A stretch of DNA of 55,227 nucleotides from Caulobacteraceae bacterium (GCA_019247715.1 JAFBAO010000020.1:1-55227), one strand, 5' to 3'; shown: positions 16,734 to 26,371, counted from the stretch's first letter. A program made the numbers and translations. Notes: generated from the sequence alone by a model not told the origin.

Positions 16734-17549
16734 TCAATAGCGCTCCGGGACGACCCGGACCGTCGAGGGATCGAGCCTGTCATCGTATTTGTGCTTCTGA
16801 GACCGCTTCGGCAGCGTGATTTCCTCCCGCTTGATCTTCTTGTAGGGTATCAATGAAAGAATGTGTGAGATGCCATTCAGTCTGGCGCGCTTCTTGTTGT
16901 TCGATTGAACGACATTCCAGGGACAGCGGTTGGTGTGCGTCGCCGCCAGCATCAGGTCACGCGCCTTGGAATACTCGTACCATTTATCGTAAGACTTGAT
17001 GTCCATGGGGCTGAGCTTCCATTGGCGTAGCGGGTCTTTGATCCGCGCCAGGAAGCGACGTTCCTGCTCATCCATGCCGACCTCGAGCCATAGCTTGACC
17101 AGGATGATCCCGGAGTCGGCCATCCACCGCTCCACCAAAGGGCAAAGGTTCAGGAAGCGGTCGTGCTCCTCTTGGCTGCAGAAGCCCATGACGTATTCGA
17201 CGCCGGCCCGGTTGTACCAACTGCGGTCGAAGATCACGATTTCGCCGGCCGCGGGCAGGTGCGGAATGTAGCGCTGCATGTAGAGCTGGCTCTTCTCGCG
17301 GTCCGAGGGCGCGGGCAATGCGACGATCCTGAACACGCGCGGGCTCACCCGCTCGGTGATGGCCTTGATGATGCCGCCCTTTCCCGCCGCGTCCCGCCCC
17401 TCAAAGAGGAGGATGACGCGGGCGCCGGTCTCGGTGACCCAGTCTTGAAGGTAGCAGAGCTCGATCTGCAACTTCCTCAACTCGGCCGTGTACTGCTTGT
17501 TCGTGAGCTTTCGCGTTTCTGCTTCGGCCGTGGATGAATTTTTCGCCAT
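16734..17549 (-). CDS. ppk2: polyphosphate kinase 2 family protein
   Basis: This 271-residue protein is a single-domain PPK2, the usual length. The Walker A loop is GRDAAGKGG (51-59). The Walker B/lid region is IFDRSWYNRAGVE (about 106-118), with the DRS motif and the Arg needed for nucleotide transfer. PPK2 moves phosphate between polyphosphate and nucleoside diphosphates (or NMPs in some classes). Recognised motifs suggest a class I enzyme but do not fix the nucleotide. AGGAG precedes the ATG. It begins 30 bp after the nodT stop, so it is probably the last main gene of the yhiI-rbbA-yhhJ-nodT transcript, an unusual link between export and polyphosphate metabolism. Confidence 0.93.
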   Translation of the reverse strand: MAKNSSTAEAETRKLTNKQYTAELRKLQIELCYLQDWVTETGARVILLFEGRDAAGKGGIIKAITERVSPRVFRIVALPAPSDREKSQLYMQRYIPHLPAAGEIVIFDRSWYNRAGVEYVMGFCSQEEHDRFLNLCPLVERWMADSGIILVKLWLEVGMDEQERRFLARIKDPLRQWKLSPMDIKSYDKWYEYSKARDLMLAATHTNRCPWNVVQSNNKKRARLNGISHILSLIPYKKIKREEITLPKRSQKHKYDDRLDPSTVRVVPERY

Positions 17550-17579
17550 GGGGGCTCCTGCAGGACGCCGGGCGGGAGT

Positions 17580-19013
17580 TCAGTTCGGCTGAACCCATTG
17601 CTCGGGGGACAATTTCCATCCGCCGCCCAGGGCCTTGTAGAGATTGACGGTGGCCAGGAGCTGGTCGCGCTGGGTCTGCGCGAGCGCCGCCTGGGCGGGG
17701 AATAGCTGCTGTTCGGCCTCCAGCACCTCGAAGTAGGCCGCGCGGCCGGAGTCATAGCGCAGCAGGGCCGTGTCGACGGAATGCTGCAGCGCCTGGATCT
17801 GGCTCTCGAGCGCGGTCTTTTGCTTGGCAAGGGTCTGTTGGGCGACCAGGGCGTCCGAGGTCTCCTGGAAAGCGACAAGCACGGTCTTGTGGTATCGCGC
17901 CACCGTCTCGTCCCAGAAGGCCCGCCGCTGGTCGTAGATCGCCTCGAGCCGACCCCCGGTGAGGATCGGGCCGGCGACGCCCGCCGCGACATTCCAGACG
18001 CCGAAGCCGTAGAAGTTGCTGGCGACGCCGGCGCCGACGCCGCCCGCCAGAGCCGAAAGCCCCACCCGAGGATAGAAGTTTGCGACGGCGACGCCGATCT
18101 CGGCGTTCGCGCCGACCATCACCTGCTCGGCCTGCAGGATGTCGGGACGGCGAAGCAATAGGTCGGTCGTGGCCCCGACCGGCGTGGCCGGCGTGACCTG
18201 ATCGGTCAGCAGCCTGCCGCGCTCGATGGCCTGGGGCGAGGCGCCGAGCAGCACACTGAGAGCATTCTCCTGCTGCTCGATCTCCCGCCTGATCGCCGCG
18301 GTGTTGGCGTTCGCGGAATCGTAGGCGGCCTGGGTCCGGTGGACCGGCAGCTCGCTGTCCTTGCCGGCCTTGAAGCGGTCGGTGAAAAGATCGAGCGTCT
18401 TGCCGTAGACACGGCTGCTGTCCTCGGCGATGGCGAGCTCGCGATCGAGCTCGATCAGCCGGAAATATCCCGCCGCGACGTCGGTGACGAGGCTCAGCAG
18501 CACGCCACGGCGCACGTCTTCCTGAGCCAGAAGGTTCGCCTGCGCCGACTCGGTCGAGCGCTTGATCCGGCCCCAGACGTCGAACTCCCAGGCCGCGTTG
18601 AGCAGCCCGCCGAAGGCGCCGAGGGTCACCGCGCTGACCGAGCGCTGCCCCTGGACCGTGGTGCGCCCGGCTTCGGCGTAGGCCTGATAGCCGAGCTGCG
18701 GTTCGCGTTCCGAGCGGGCCACGCCCACCAGGGCTCGCGCCTGCTCTATCCGCGCCACGGCCCCCGCGAGGTCGTAGTTGTTGGCCAGCGCCTGGGCGAT
18801 GAGCTTCTGGAGCGCCTTGTCGTCGAAGACGCCCCACCAGGGAAGGTCGGCGATCGACTGGGCGTCGGCCGGCGCCACCTGCGCGCGGAATTGCGTCGGA
18901 GCGGCGACCTCGGGCCGCTTGTAGTCCGGGCCGACCGTGCAGGCGGCGAGCAGGGCCGCCATCGAAACGGTCAGGAACTTGATCCCCGACGCTCTGATCT
19001 GTGTAGTCTTCAC
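17580..19013 (-). CDS. NodT-family outer-membrane efflux lipoprotein (RND-type OMF)
   Basis: I place the start at a GTG (19011-19013) with AGGTG upstream; the same frame runs open far past it but has no family features there. The 477-residue protein has a lipobox LLAAC with Cys25 and continues TVGPDYKRP, the standard start of NodT/OprM-type channels. Two repeated TolC-like halves follow, with WWGVFDDKALQKLI and LLLRRPDILQAEQ, the second being the NodT signature. It would be the outer-membrane channel of a tripartite exporter with the HlyD-type protein and the RbbA/YhhJ transporter encoded just upstream, 11 bp away. Outer-membrane genes do not usually accompany rbbA in enterobacteria. Confidence 0.9.
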   Translation of the reverse strand: MKTTQIRASGIKFLTVSMAALLAACTVGPDYKRPEVAAPTQFRAQVAPADAQSIADLPWWGVFDDKALQKLIAQALANNYDLAGAVARIEQARALVGVARSEREPQLGYQAYAEAGRTTVQGQRSVSAVTLGAFGGLLNAAWEFDVWGRIKRSTESAQANLLAQEDVRRGVLLSLVTDVAAGYFRLIELDRELAIAEDSSRVYGKTLDLFTDRFKAGKDSELPVHRTQAAYDSANANTAAIRREIEQQENALSVLLGASPQAIERGRLLTDQVTPATPVGATTDLLLRRPDILQAEQVMVGANAEIGVAVANFYPRVGLSALAGGVGAGVASNFYGFGVWNVAAGVAGPILTGGRLEAIYDQRRAFWDETVARYHKTVLVAFQETSDALVAQQTLAKQKTALESQIQALQHSVDTALLRYDSGRAAYFEVLEAEQQLFPAQAALAQTQRDQLLATVNLYKALGGGWKLSPEQWVQPN

Positions 19014-19024
19014 TGCAGCACCTT

Positions 19025-20152
19025 TTACTGCGCGGCGGCAAGCATCTTTCTGAAACGCGAGAGGGTATAGACGGTGTAGACGGCTCCGATCGCGAACATG
19101 AACAGCATGCTCTTCCACACCATGGCGACGCCCGCGTCCCGGAACAGCACCGCCTGGGAGAAGGCGACGAAGTGCGTGGAGGGGACGAACTGCATGATCT
19201 TCTGCAGGGCGACCGGCATGCTCTCCAGCGGGGTGTTTCCGCCTGAGAGCAGGTTCATGACGATGAACACCGGAAAGGCGAGCAGGCCGAACTGCGGCAT
19301 CGAGCGCACCAGGGTGGCCAGCATGATGCCGAGCGCGGTCACCGAGAAGAGGTAGATGCAAAGGCCGAGCGCGAAGAGCCAGATGGATCCGGCGATCGGC
19401 ACCCCGATCGCCCCCTTGACCACCAGGAAGAGCGAGGCCATCGCCGCCGCCACGACCACGAGGCCGTTCGCCCAGATCTTGGCGAACATCAGCTCGAAGG
19501 GCTGCAGCGGCATGACCAGCAAATGCTCGATGTTCCCGTGTTCCCGCTCCCGCAGAACGGCGGCGCCGGTGAGGAAGATCGCGAGCACGGAGATGTTGTT
19601 GATGACCTGGTTGATGGCCACGAACCAACCCTGCTCGTAGTTGGCGTTGAAGCGTCCGCGGGTGTCCAGCGTCACCAGGGGCCGGTCCTTGGGATCGCCG
19701 GCGCCGCTCCAGTAGGGCGTGACAGCCGGAATGATGATGTTCTGGATGTACGACGGGCCCCTGCCGGCCTGGCTCATGGCGGTGGCGTCGGTGACGACCT
19801 GGATCGTCGGGTTGGCGTTCTTGGCGAGGTCCTGCTGGAATTTCGGCGGCACGTCGACGACGAAGGTGTACTTCCCGGTGTCCATGGCGCGGTTGATGCT
19901 CTGGAACGGAATCTCCGCCGCCGGGAGGAAGAGCGGCGGCAGGAAGGATTCGCGGATGACGCGGGCGGCCGGGGAGTCGTCCTCGTTGACGACGGCGATG
20001 GAGGCGTTGACGACGTCCATCACGGCGCTCTTGGAGGGCGTATAGACCGAGAAGGTGAAGCTGTAGAGGATGAGGATCAGCAGCACCGGATCGTGCGAAA
20101 GGCTGATCAACTCCTTCAGGCCGAGCTGGAAGATGTGCGCGATCCGCCGCAT
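19025..20152 (-). CDS. yhhJ: ABC-2 type transporter permease, YhhJ-like
   Basis: This 375-residue membrane protein starts with IFQLGLKELISL and a first membrane helix, then has a large periplasmic domain (about 45-175) and five C-terminal helices. Many segments match Escherichia coli YhhJ as I remember it: GKYTFVVDVPPKFQ, ATAMSQAGRG, REREHGNIEHLLVMPLQPFE, and LSGGNTPLESMP. It would pair with the ATPase-permease RbbA. AGGAGAAG lies inside the rbbA 3' end, and only 3 bp separate the genes, so translation is probably coupled. The substrate is unknown. Confidence 0.9.
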   Translation of the reverse strand: MRRIAHIFQLGLKELISLSHDPVLLILILYSFTFSVYTPSKSAVMDVVNASIAVVNEDDSPAARVIRESFLPPLFLPAAEIPFQSINRAMDTGKYTFVVDVPPKFQQDLAKNANPTIQVVTDATAMSQAGRGPSYIQNIIIPAVTPYWSGAGDPKDRPLVTLDTRGRFNANYEQGWFVAINQVINNISVLAIFLTGAAVLREREHGNIEHLLVMPLQPFELMFAKIWANGLVVVAAAMASLFLVVKGAIGVPIAGSIWLFALGLCIYLFSVTALGIMLATLVRSMPQFGLLAFPVFIVMNLLSGGNTPLESMPVALQKIMQFVPSTHFVAFSQAVLFRDAGVAMVWKSMLFMFAIGAVYTVYTLSRFRKMLAAAQ

Positions 20153-20155
20153 CGC

Positions 20156-22966
20156 CTACTTCTCCTGCTTGGGAAGAAGCAGCACCGAGATGATGATGTA
20201 GATCAGCGCCAGCACCGCCAGCGCCACCATGTTGGGCCACAGAGTCATCAGTCCTAACGCCTTGGTGAACGCCCCGACGCTGATCGCCTGGAAGTAGGTG
20301 CTGGGGAATATCTTCGCGGCCACCGAGGCCATGCCGGTGAGCGAGGAGACGGGCACGAACATCCCGGAGAACTGCACCGCCGGCAGGATGGTGATGATCG
20401 CCGCCGCGAAGATCGCCGCGGTCTGCGTCGCGGCGAACACCGAGATCAAGAGGCCGAAACCGGTGGTCGCCAGGACGTAGATGACCCCGCCGAGGACGAG
20501 GGTGAGGAAGCTTCCCTTGATCGGGACCTGGAAGAGAAGCACCGCGAGTGCGACGAGCGTGGCGAACTGGATCAGCGACACGCCCACATAGGGCAGCTGC
20601 TTGCCCAGCAGGAACTCCGTCTTGGTGGCCGGCGCGGCATAGAAGTTGGCGATGGAGCCGAGCTCCTTCTCCCGGACCACGCTGAGCGCCGTCAGCATGC
20701 TGGGAATCAGGATGAGCAACAGCATCACGTCGCCCGGCACCATGGCGTAGATGCTCTGGAAGGATTGGTTGTAGAGCGCCCGGGCGTTTATCAGGACCGG
20801 CTTGGCGGCCTGCGGCAGGCCCTTGTCGTCCCGCAGACGTTGCTCGAACTGATTGGTCGAGTTCTCGACGTAGTTGCGCACGGTCTCGGCGCGGAACGGA
20901 ACGGCCGCGTCGATGTAGGCGGCGATCGTGGGCTGGCGCCCCTGCGCCAGGTCCCGTTCGAATCCCCGCGGGATTTCCACGGCGAAGCGCAGCTCGCCAT
21001 TGCGCAGGCGCCGGTCGAGCTCTTCGTAGTCGGTTATTGGCCGCTTCTCGTCGTAGTAGATGGAGCCGCGGAAGCTGTCGGCGTATTGGCGGCTGGCCTG
21101 GGTGCCGTCGAAGTCGAGCACCGAGAAGGAGACGTGGTTCACGTCCAGCGAGATCCCGTAGCCGAACACGATCATCAGCAGCAGCGGCCCGATCACCGCG
21201 AAGGCGAGCCGCACCCTGTCGTGGCTGAGCTCGATGGCCTCGCGGCGGGCGAACGCCCACACGCGAGAGAGGCTGAACCTGCCCGGAGGCGTCTCGGCGT
21301 GCTGGGCGGGCGCCGCGACGGCGGCCGGCGCGGGCGCGGACGTCTTGACCGTCGCCTTCTGCTCGGCGGCGGCCTTCTCGGCGGCGGCGTCCTCCAGATA
21401 GCCGATGAAGGCGGCCTCCAGGTTGGGCGCCTTGCGCTGGGCCACCAGTTCCGCGGGCGTGCCCTGCGCCAGGACCCGGCCGGCGTGCATCATCGACATC
21501 CGATCGCACCGCTCGGCCTCGTTCATGAAGTGGGTCGACAGGAAGATGGTGACCCCCTTCTCGCGCGAGAGGCGGATGAGCAGCTCCCAAAATCCGTCCC
21601 GCGCCACGGGATCGACCCCGGAGGTAGGCTCGTCGAGGATCAGCACGTCGGGTTCGTGCAGGACCGCGACGGCGAGCGAAAGCCGCTGACGGATGCCCAG
21701 CGGCAAGCTCTCGGCTAGGGTGTCGGCCACGGATTCCAGGTTGAAGTCGTCCAGCAACTCCTTGACGCGGCTCTTGGCGGCTTCGGCGGACAGGTCGAAC
21801 AGGTGCGCGTGCAGCATGAGGTTCTGGCGCACGGTCAGCTCGGTGTAGAGGGAGAAGGCCTGCGTCATGAAACCGACCCGGCGGCGGGATTCCACGTCTC
21901 CGCCCTTCACCGGCTGGCCGTTGAGCAGCGCCGTCCCCTCGGTCGGCGGAAGAAGCCCGGTGAGCATCTTCATGGTGGTGGTCTTGCCGCACCCGTTCGA
22001 GCCGAGGAACCCGAAGATCTCCCCGGGTTCGATGCGGAAGTTGACGTGGTCGACGGCGATGAAGTCGCCAAACCGCTGGGTGAGGCCATGCGCCTCGATC
22101 ACCGGCGGTCCTTCCCGCGGTCGGTAGGGCGTGATGACCGGCTCGCGGTGTCCCCGGCGCGCCTCCTCCGGAAGCAGCTTGATGAAGGCCTTCTCCAGGG
22201 TCGGCTCGCCGGCCTTCTGCTTGACCTCCGCCGGGGCGCCGGTTCCCAGCACCTTCCCCGCGTTCATCGCCACCAGCCAGTCGAACCGGTCGGCCTCGTC
22301 CATGTAGGCCGTCGCCACCAGCACGCTCATCCCCGGCCGGCGCTCCCGGATGCGGTCGATCAGCTCCCAGAACTGTCGGCGCGCCAGCGGGTCGACGCCC
22401 GTGGTCGGCTCGTCGAGGATCAACAGATCGGGGTCATGGATCAGCGAGCAGCACAGACCCAGCTTCTGCTTCATTCCTCCGGAGAGCTTCCCCGCCGGCC
22501 GTCCGCGAAACGGCGTCAGGTCGGTACTGGCGAGAAGGTCGTCGATCCGCCACTCGCGCTCTTCCTGAGACTGGCCGAACAGCCTGCCGAAGAAGTCGAT
22601 GTTCTCGAAGATCGACAGGGTGGGGTAGAGGTTCTTGCCGAGACCCTGAGGCAGGTAGGCGATCCGGGCGGCGACGGCGTTGCGGAAATGGCGGTCGTCG
22701 ATGTCGCCGCCCAGAACCTCGACCTTGCCGGTCTGGATCTTCCGCACTCCCGCCAGCAGGCCGAGCAGGGTCGACTTGCCCACCCCGTCCGGGCCGATCA
22801 GGCCGATCATCTTGCGCGAGGGAATGCTCAAGGTGACGTCGTCCAGCGCGACGGCCTTTCCGTAGCCGTGGGAGACGCCGGTCAGACTCGCCACGAACTT
22901 CTCGGCGCGGCCGTCCGCCTTGGCCGCGTGGGTTTCAGCGGCCTCGTCGTCGGCGAGGCGGTTCAT
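20156..22966 (-). CDS. rbbA: ribosome-associated ATPase/putative transporter RbbA
   Basis: This 936-residue protein fuses two ABC ATPase domains to an ABC-2 permease, the RbbA/YhiH layout. Domain 1 has Walker A GPDGVGKST (58-66), LSGGMKQ and LLILDEPTTGVDP. Domain 2 has Walker A GSNGCGKTT near 325, a degenerate signature LPLGIRQRLS, and LILDEPTSGVDPVARD, all normal for this family. A low-complexity Ala/Lys/Pro linker (about 535-570) leads to a permease of six helices with a large periplasmic loop. In E. coli RbbA was described as a ribosome-bound ATPase, yet its fusion and neighbours argue for transport. The ATG overlaps the HlyD-type gene stop by 4 bp. Confidence 0.92.
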   Translation of the reverse strand: MNRLADDEAAETHAAKADGRAEKFVASLTGVSHGYGKAVALDDVTLSIPSRKMIGLIGPDGVGKSTLLGLLAGVRKIQTGKVEVLGGDIDDRHFRNAVAARIAYLPQGLGKNLYPTLSIFENIDFFGRLFGQSQEEREWRIDDLLASTDLTPFRGRPAGKLSGGMKQKLGLCCSLIHDPDLLILDEPTTGVDPLARRQFWELIDRIRERRPGMSVLVATAYMDEADRFDWLVAMNAGKVLGTGAPAEVKQKAGEPTLEKAFIKLLPEEARRGHREPVITPYRPREGPPVIEAHGLTQRFGDFIAVDHVNFRIEPGEIFGFLGSNGCGKTTTMKMLTGLLPPTEGTALLNGQPVKGGDVESRRRVGFMTQAFSLYTELTVRQNLMLHAHLFDLSAEAAKSRVKELLDDFNLESVADTLAESLPLGIRQRLSLAVAVLHEPDVLILDEPTSGVDPVARDGFWELLIRLSREKGVTIFLSTHFMNEAERCDRMSMMHAGRVLAQGTPAELVAQRKAPNLEAAFIGYLEDAAAEKAAAEQKATVKTSAPAPAAVAAPAQHAETPPGRFSLSRVWAFARREAIELSHDRVRLAFAVIGPLLLMIVFGYGISLDVNHVSFSVLDFDGTQASRQYADSFRGSIYYDEKRPITDYEELDRRLRNGELRFAVEIPRGFERDLAQGRQPTIAAYIDAAVPFRAETVRNYVENSTNQFEQRLRDDKGLPQAAKPVLINARALYNQSFQSIYAMVPGDVMLLLILIPSMLTALSVVREKELGSIANFYAAPATKTEFLLGKQLPYVGVSLIQFATLVALAVLLFQVPIKGSFLTLVLGGVIYVLATTGFGLLISVFAATQTAAIFAAAIITILPAVQFSGMFVPVSSLTGMASVAAKIFPSTYFQAISVGAFTKALGLMTLWPNMVALAVLALIYIIISVLLLPKQEK

Positions 22967-23985
22967 CGCTCAGCCACTCCCGCCCCGGTGGGCTGCCACA
23001 GGTTCGCGGGCGCGGCGGCCTGGGACTGCAGATTGGCGGGCCAGGTCAGGCCGGTGTTCCAGCGGACATATCCCATGCCCGGCAAGCCGACCTTCACCAG
23101 CGGCTCCCACTCGCGCAGCCGCGCCTTGTCGAGCTGAAGCTTCACCCGGAAGGTGAGGTTGTGACGCTCTTCGGCCGTCTCGACCGTCTTGGGCGTGAAC
23201 TGCGCCATCGGCGAGACGAAGGAGACGTAGGTGCGGATCGGATATTGAGGCGCGGCGTCCAGGACCACCCGGGCGTCGGACCCCAAGGGTATCTTCCCCG
23301 TCACCTCGGAGGGCAGATAGACGTACATGTAGACGTCGCTGAGGTCGTCGATGGAGAAGACCCGGCCGCCGGCGCCCAGCACCTCGCCCGGCTGGGCCAG
23401 GCGCGTCTCGATACGCGCCCGGATCGGCGAGACCAGGACCGCGTCCTGAATCTCCGATCTCAGCCTGTCGGCCGCGGCCTTCGCCGCATCGATCGCCGAT
23501 AGGGTCTGGGTCACCTGGACCTTGGCGCCGTCCAGTTCGGCGCGGCTGGCCAGCATGCGCGCGTGATCGATCTCGGATTCCTGCTGGCTGACAGCGCCCT
23601 TGGCGACCAGCTCGCGCGACCGCGCATCCTGCTTCTGCGCGTAGTTGAAGGCGGCCTGTTTGACCGCCACCTGGGCCTCGGCCACGTTGCGGCCGTCCTG
23701 CGCCGACTTGATCTGCGCCTCGGCTTCGCGGAGCTGCGCCTCCAGCGCCGTGGTGTCCATGCGCGCGACCACCTGACCGGCCTCGACGGTGGCGCCCTCG
23801 TCGAAGAGCACGTCCTTGATCCGCCCAGGATATTTCGTGGAGATGTAGTATTGGGTGGCTTCGAGCCGCCCATTGCCGCCGGCGAACCCTTTCGGCAGAG
23901 CCGGCTTCGATAGAAAGAACCAGGCTGCGGCGCCGCCTGCGACGACCAAAACGGCCAAGGCTGCAATAATCATCCGTCGAGACAT
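22963..23985 (-). CDS. yhiI: HlyD-family membrane fusion protein, YhiI-like
   Basis: This 340-residue protein has an N-terminal membrane anchor (about 5-25) and the standard fusion-protein layout: a biotinyl-lipoyl half near GRIKDVLFDEGATVEAGQVVARMD, an alpha-helical hairpin (about 75-175, rich in Ala, Gln and Glu), the second lipoyl half (RARIETRLAQPGEVLG) and a beta-barrel domain. It would bridge the RbbA/YhhJ transporter and the NodT channel across the periplasm. It is the first gene of the operon. The upstream region has an in-frame TAA directly before the ATG, from a short open frame that I do not accept as a gene. Confidence 0.92.
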   Translation of the reverse strand: MSRRMIIAALAVLVVAGGAAAWFFLSKPALPKGFAGGNGRLEATQYYISTKYPGRIKDVLFDEGATVEAGQVVARMDTTALEAQLREAEAQIKSAQDGRNVAEAQVAVKQAAFNYAQKQDARSRELVAKGAVSQQESEIDHARMLASRAELDGAKVQVTQTLSAIDAAKAAADRLRSEIQDAVLVSPIRARIETRLAQPGEVLGAGGRVFSIDDLSDVYMYVYLPSEVTGKIPLGSDARVVLDAAPQYPIRTYVSFVSPMAQFTPKTVETAEERHNLTFRVKLQLDKARLREWEPLVKVGLPGMGYVRWNTGLTWPANLQSQAAAPANLWQPTGAGVAER

Positions 23986-24464
23986 TTAAAGATCCCGGCT
24001 TGCGGCCAAGTCGCGGAACCGATCAGCGAGCGCAATTGCGTCAGGACGGTTCTGCGACGTCGGCGCGACTGACTTCGTCATCTGACCGCGACCATAGCGG
24101 CGCCCCGAAAGCCGAATATCGGGTGCAGTACGGAGACGGCTCGTCGTCCACAGCCACCCATCGCGAGGCGAGGTCGGACCAACCAATCGGGCGCCGCCCC
24201 CGCCCGGGCGGTCGTTCCACCTGAGACCGCTCTCCCAAGTGAATCGCCGACCCGTTCTCAGGGTTTCATTTGATGGGCTTGCGGGGCCGCATAGGGGATG
24301 AACGCCAAGTGACGCTTGCCGCGCTTGGACCTCGTGTCTCAGGAGGTTGGCCATGTCGACGATCGTCTGGAGGGGCCGGACCGCCCCCCTCGACGGATCT
24401 CCCCGACCGGGCGTTTCCCCCTAGGGATCCAGGCGGCGGATCGTCAGACGATCGGGAGGCGCCG
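23986..24464. promoter_or_regulatory. divergent intergenic region upstream of yhiI and the DUF3313 gene
   Basis: This gap of about 480 bp must hold promoters for the five-gene export operon (leftward) and the DUF3313 gene (rightward). It contains a degenerate copy (24115-24134) of the short repeat found at 39156 and 41513, and a CCCCCTAGGGA palindrome at 24416-24426, about 40 bp before the DUF3313 start. The open frames crossing it lack ribosome sites or family features. Confidence 0.35.
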
Positions 24465-25196
24465 GTGACGCCGATGAATCGACGACTGTTCGCATGTCTG
24501 GCGCCGGCCGCGCTCATGCTGGTCGGCGGAGCGCAGGCGGTTTCGGCGGCCAGTCAGCCGGCGACCTGGGACGACCTCGTCCTGACCAAGTCGACATCCT
24601 CCAGGGTCGTCTACCTTCTCCCTGGCGCCGACTTCCGCCCCTACACGAAGGTGATGCTCGATCCGCCGGAAATCGCTTTCCGCAAGGACTGGCAGCGCGA
24701 CTACAATCGCACCGTGAGAAGCCCCTCCGAGCGGATCACGGACCGCGACGTCCACCAGGCCGTCGAGGACGGCGGCAAGGCCTTCAGCGAGATCCTCGCC
24801 AAGGCGTTCGCGGAGGGCGGTTATGCGGTGGTGACGACCCCGGGTCCGGATGTCCTCAGGTTGCGGAGCGCAGTCATCGATCTGACCGTCTCCGCGCCCG
24901 ACAGGATGACCCCGGGACGCTCGCAAACCTTTGCAGGTGAGACCGGGTCGGGAAAGTTGGTGCTCGAGGCCCGGGATTCCATGACGGGCGCGGTCCTTGG
25001 GCGCGCCGTCGACGCGAGGGTGGCCGGGACCGACCGGATGAAACTGACCACCAGCATCCAAACCCGCTCCGATTTCCGAATTCTTGCCCAGAACTGGGCG
25101 AAGGCCACCGTCAAGGGATTGAATTCGCTGAAGACCGCTTCGCCGTCGGGCCCCGGACGTCGAATTCCGGCTGACGTTGGTCGCCGCAAATGTTAG
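24465..25196 (+). CDS. DUF3313 family exported protein
   Basis: The GTG at 24465 is chosen because GGGAGG lies 5 bases before it; the ATG three codons later (24474) is the other option. The 243-residue product has a signal peptide (NRRLFACLAPAALMLVGGAQAVSA). Despite the Cys in it there is no clear lipobox. The mature part has KVMLDPPEIAFRKDW and ITDRDVHQAVEDGGKAFSEILAKAF, which match DUF3313. That is a periplasmic or outer-membrane-associated family of unknown role. It is followed after 56 bp by a histidine kinase gene, so the two may share a transcript. Confidence 0.78.
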   Translation: MTPMNRRLFACLAPAALMLVGGAQAVSAASQPATWDDLVLTKSTSSRVVYLLPGADFRPYTKVMLDPPEIAFRKDWQRDYNRTVRSPSERITDRDVHQAVEDGGKAFSEILAKAFAEGGYAVVTTPGPDVLRLRSAVIDLTVSAPDRMTPGRSQTFAGETGSGKLVLEARDSMTGAVLGRAVDARVAGTDRMKLTTSIQTRSDFRILAQNWAKATVKGLNSLKTASPSGPGRRIPADVGRRKC

Positions 25197-25252
25197 TATG
25201 CACCCATTGAGCGCTTTGAGACGTTTTTCTACTGGAGGTAGGGGAATTGTGA

Positions 25253-26371
25253 ATGGACAGCCGCGGGACATCTCGCGGCCGGTCGGGACGCGGAAGCCGA
25301 GATCGGAAAACCAGGCGGTCTCTCATCGGCGCCAGGGGCGTGGTTGGGGAGGCGGCTGGCGCCGACGAAGCTAATCTGAGGATGCTCCTGGCCGCGCTCC
25401 AGGCGACACGCCCGGATGAGGATCTGGGGGAGCTTTTCCGCCGTGCGCCGGCCGGAACCCGAGGCGGCGGCGAAGATCCAACTCCGAACCGGTCTTGGAT
25501 GGGCGAGGAATGGCTCGCGCGGCATCGTTTTGAGATGGAGGACGCCCTCGACGAGGCGATCGCGGGGGCCAACGCGCAGGAGACGAGCGCCCCGCGTCCG
25601 GACGCTCGGATGCAGGATCGGGCGGACAAGCGCGCCCGCGGCGTGCGGGCCGCCCGTGCGTGGCGCGACGAGGTCGGCCGGTTGCGCGAGGTGGTCGCCG
25701 CGGAGGCCGCCGAGCAGCTCCTCTCGGCCCAGGAGGAGGAACGCCATCGCATCGCTCTCGAGCTGCACGACTCGACCAGCCAGCATCTGGCCGCCCTGGG
25801 TCTGGGCGTCACGCGGCTACGGCGTCTCGTCGAGGCCGAGCCGGCCGCGGGGGTCGTACTCGACGACATGGCCCAGTCTCTACACGAGGCGGTCAGGGAG
25901 ATCCGGGTCCTCTCCTTCCTGATGAATCCGCCGGATCTGGAGCGAGACGCGCTCGAGAACACCGTCCGGCGCTTTCTGAACGGCTTCGCCCTTCGGACCG
26001 GCATCGCCATCAAGTTCAGTCCGCAAGGTCTCGTCGATGAAACGAGCGCCGCCGTGCGCCACGCCGCGTTCCGGGTTGTCCAAGAGGCCTTGTCGAATGT
26101 TCACCGACACGCGAGGGCGAGCGCGGTGGAAGTCGAGATGGAGCACGACGCCGGCGTCTTGTCGCTGAGGGTCGCTGACAACGGCAAGGGAATCCACGCG
26201 CTGCAGAACGGCGACGCCGGTTGGGCGCCCCTGGGGGTCGGCGTGGCCGGGATGCGCGCGCGCGTGCGACAGCTCGGCGGCGCGATCGAGATCACCTCGG
26301 ATGCGCGTGGCACGGTCGTGCGCGCCAGGCTTCCGGTCGGCGCCGAAGACTCCTGGCGGCGGCCAAGCTGA
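25253..26371 (+). CDS. soluble NarL-type (HisKA_3) sensor histidine kinase
   Basis: This 372-residue kinase has no membrane segment. The phospho-acceptor is His172 in EEERHRIALELHDSTSQH, the HisKA_3 form. The ATP-binding domain has the N box QEALSNVHRH (277-286), G1 box ADNGKG (308-313) and a GVGVAGMRARV G2-like segment. The first 150 residues include an Arg-rich start and an acidic helix but no PAS, GAF or heme domain I can recognise, so the signal is unknown. The natural partner class is a NarL/FixJ-type regulator, and one lies 4.5 kb away at 30846-31481. GGAGGTAGGGG precedes the ATG. Its first 80 residues are rich in Arg and Gly, so a later start is possible. Confidence 0.88.
   Translation: MDSRGTSRGRSGRGSRDRKTRRSLIGARGVVGEAAGADEANLRMLLAALQATRPDEDLGELFRRAPAGTRGGGEDPTPNRSWMGEEWLARHRFEMEDALDEAIAGANAQETSAPRPDARMQDRADKRARGVRAARAWRDEVGRLREVVAAEAAEQLLSAQEEERHRIALELHDSTSQHLAALGLGVTRLRRLVEAEPAAGVVLDDMAQSLHEAVREIRVLSFLMNPPDLERDALENTVRRFLNGFALRTGIAIKFSPQGLVDETSAAVRHAAFRVVQEALSNVHRHARASAVEVEMEHDAGVLSLRVADNGKGIHALQNGDAGWAPLGVGVAGMRARVRQLGGAIEITSDARGTVVRARLPVGAEDSWRRPS

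Noticed and set aside
17580..21992. A 1470-codon open frame on the minus strand
   Set aside because: Only its last 477 codons (the NodT protein) have family features; the rest is a shadow of yhhJ and rbbA, which match known proteins in other frames.
23986..24354. A 122-codon frame ending directly before yhiI
   Set aside because: It has no ribosome site or recognisable feature and is rich in Arg, Gly and Ser, as expected for noncoding high-GC DNA.
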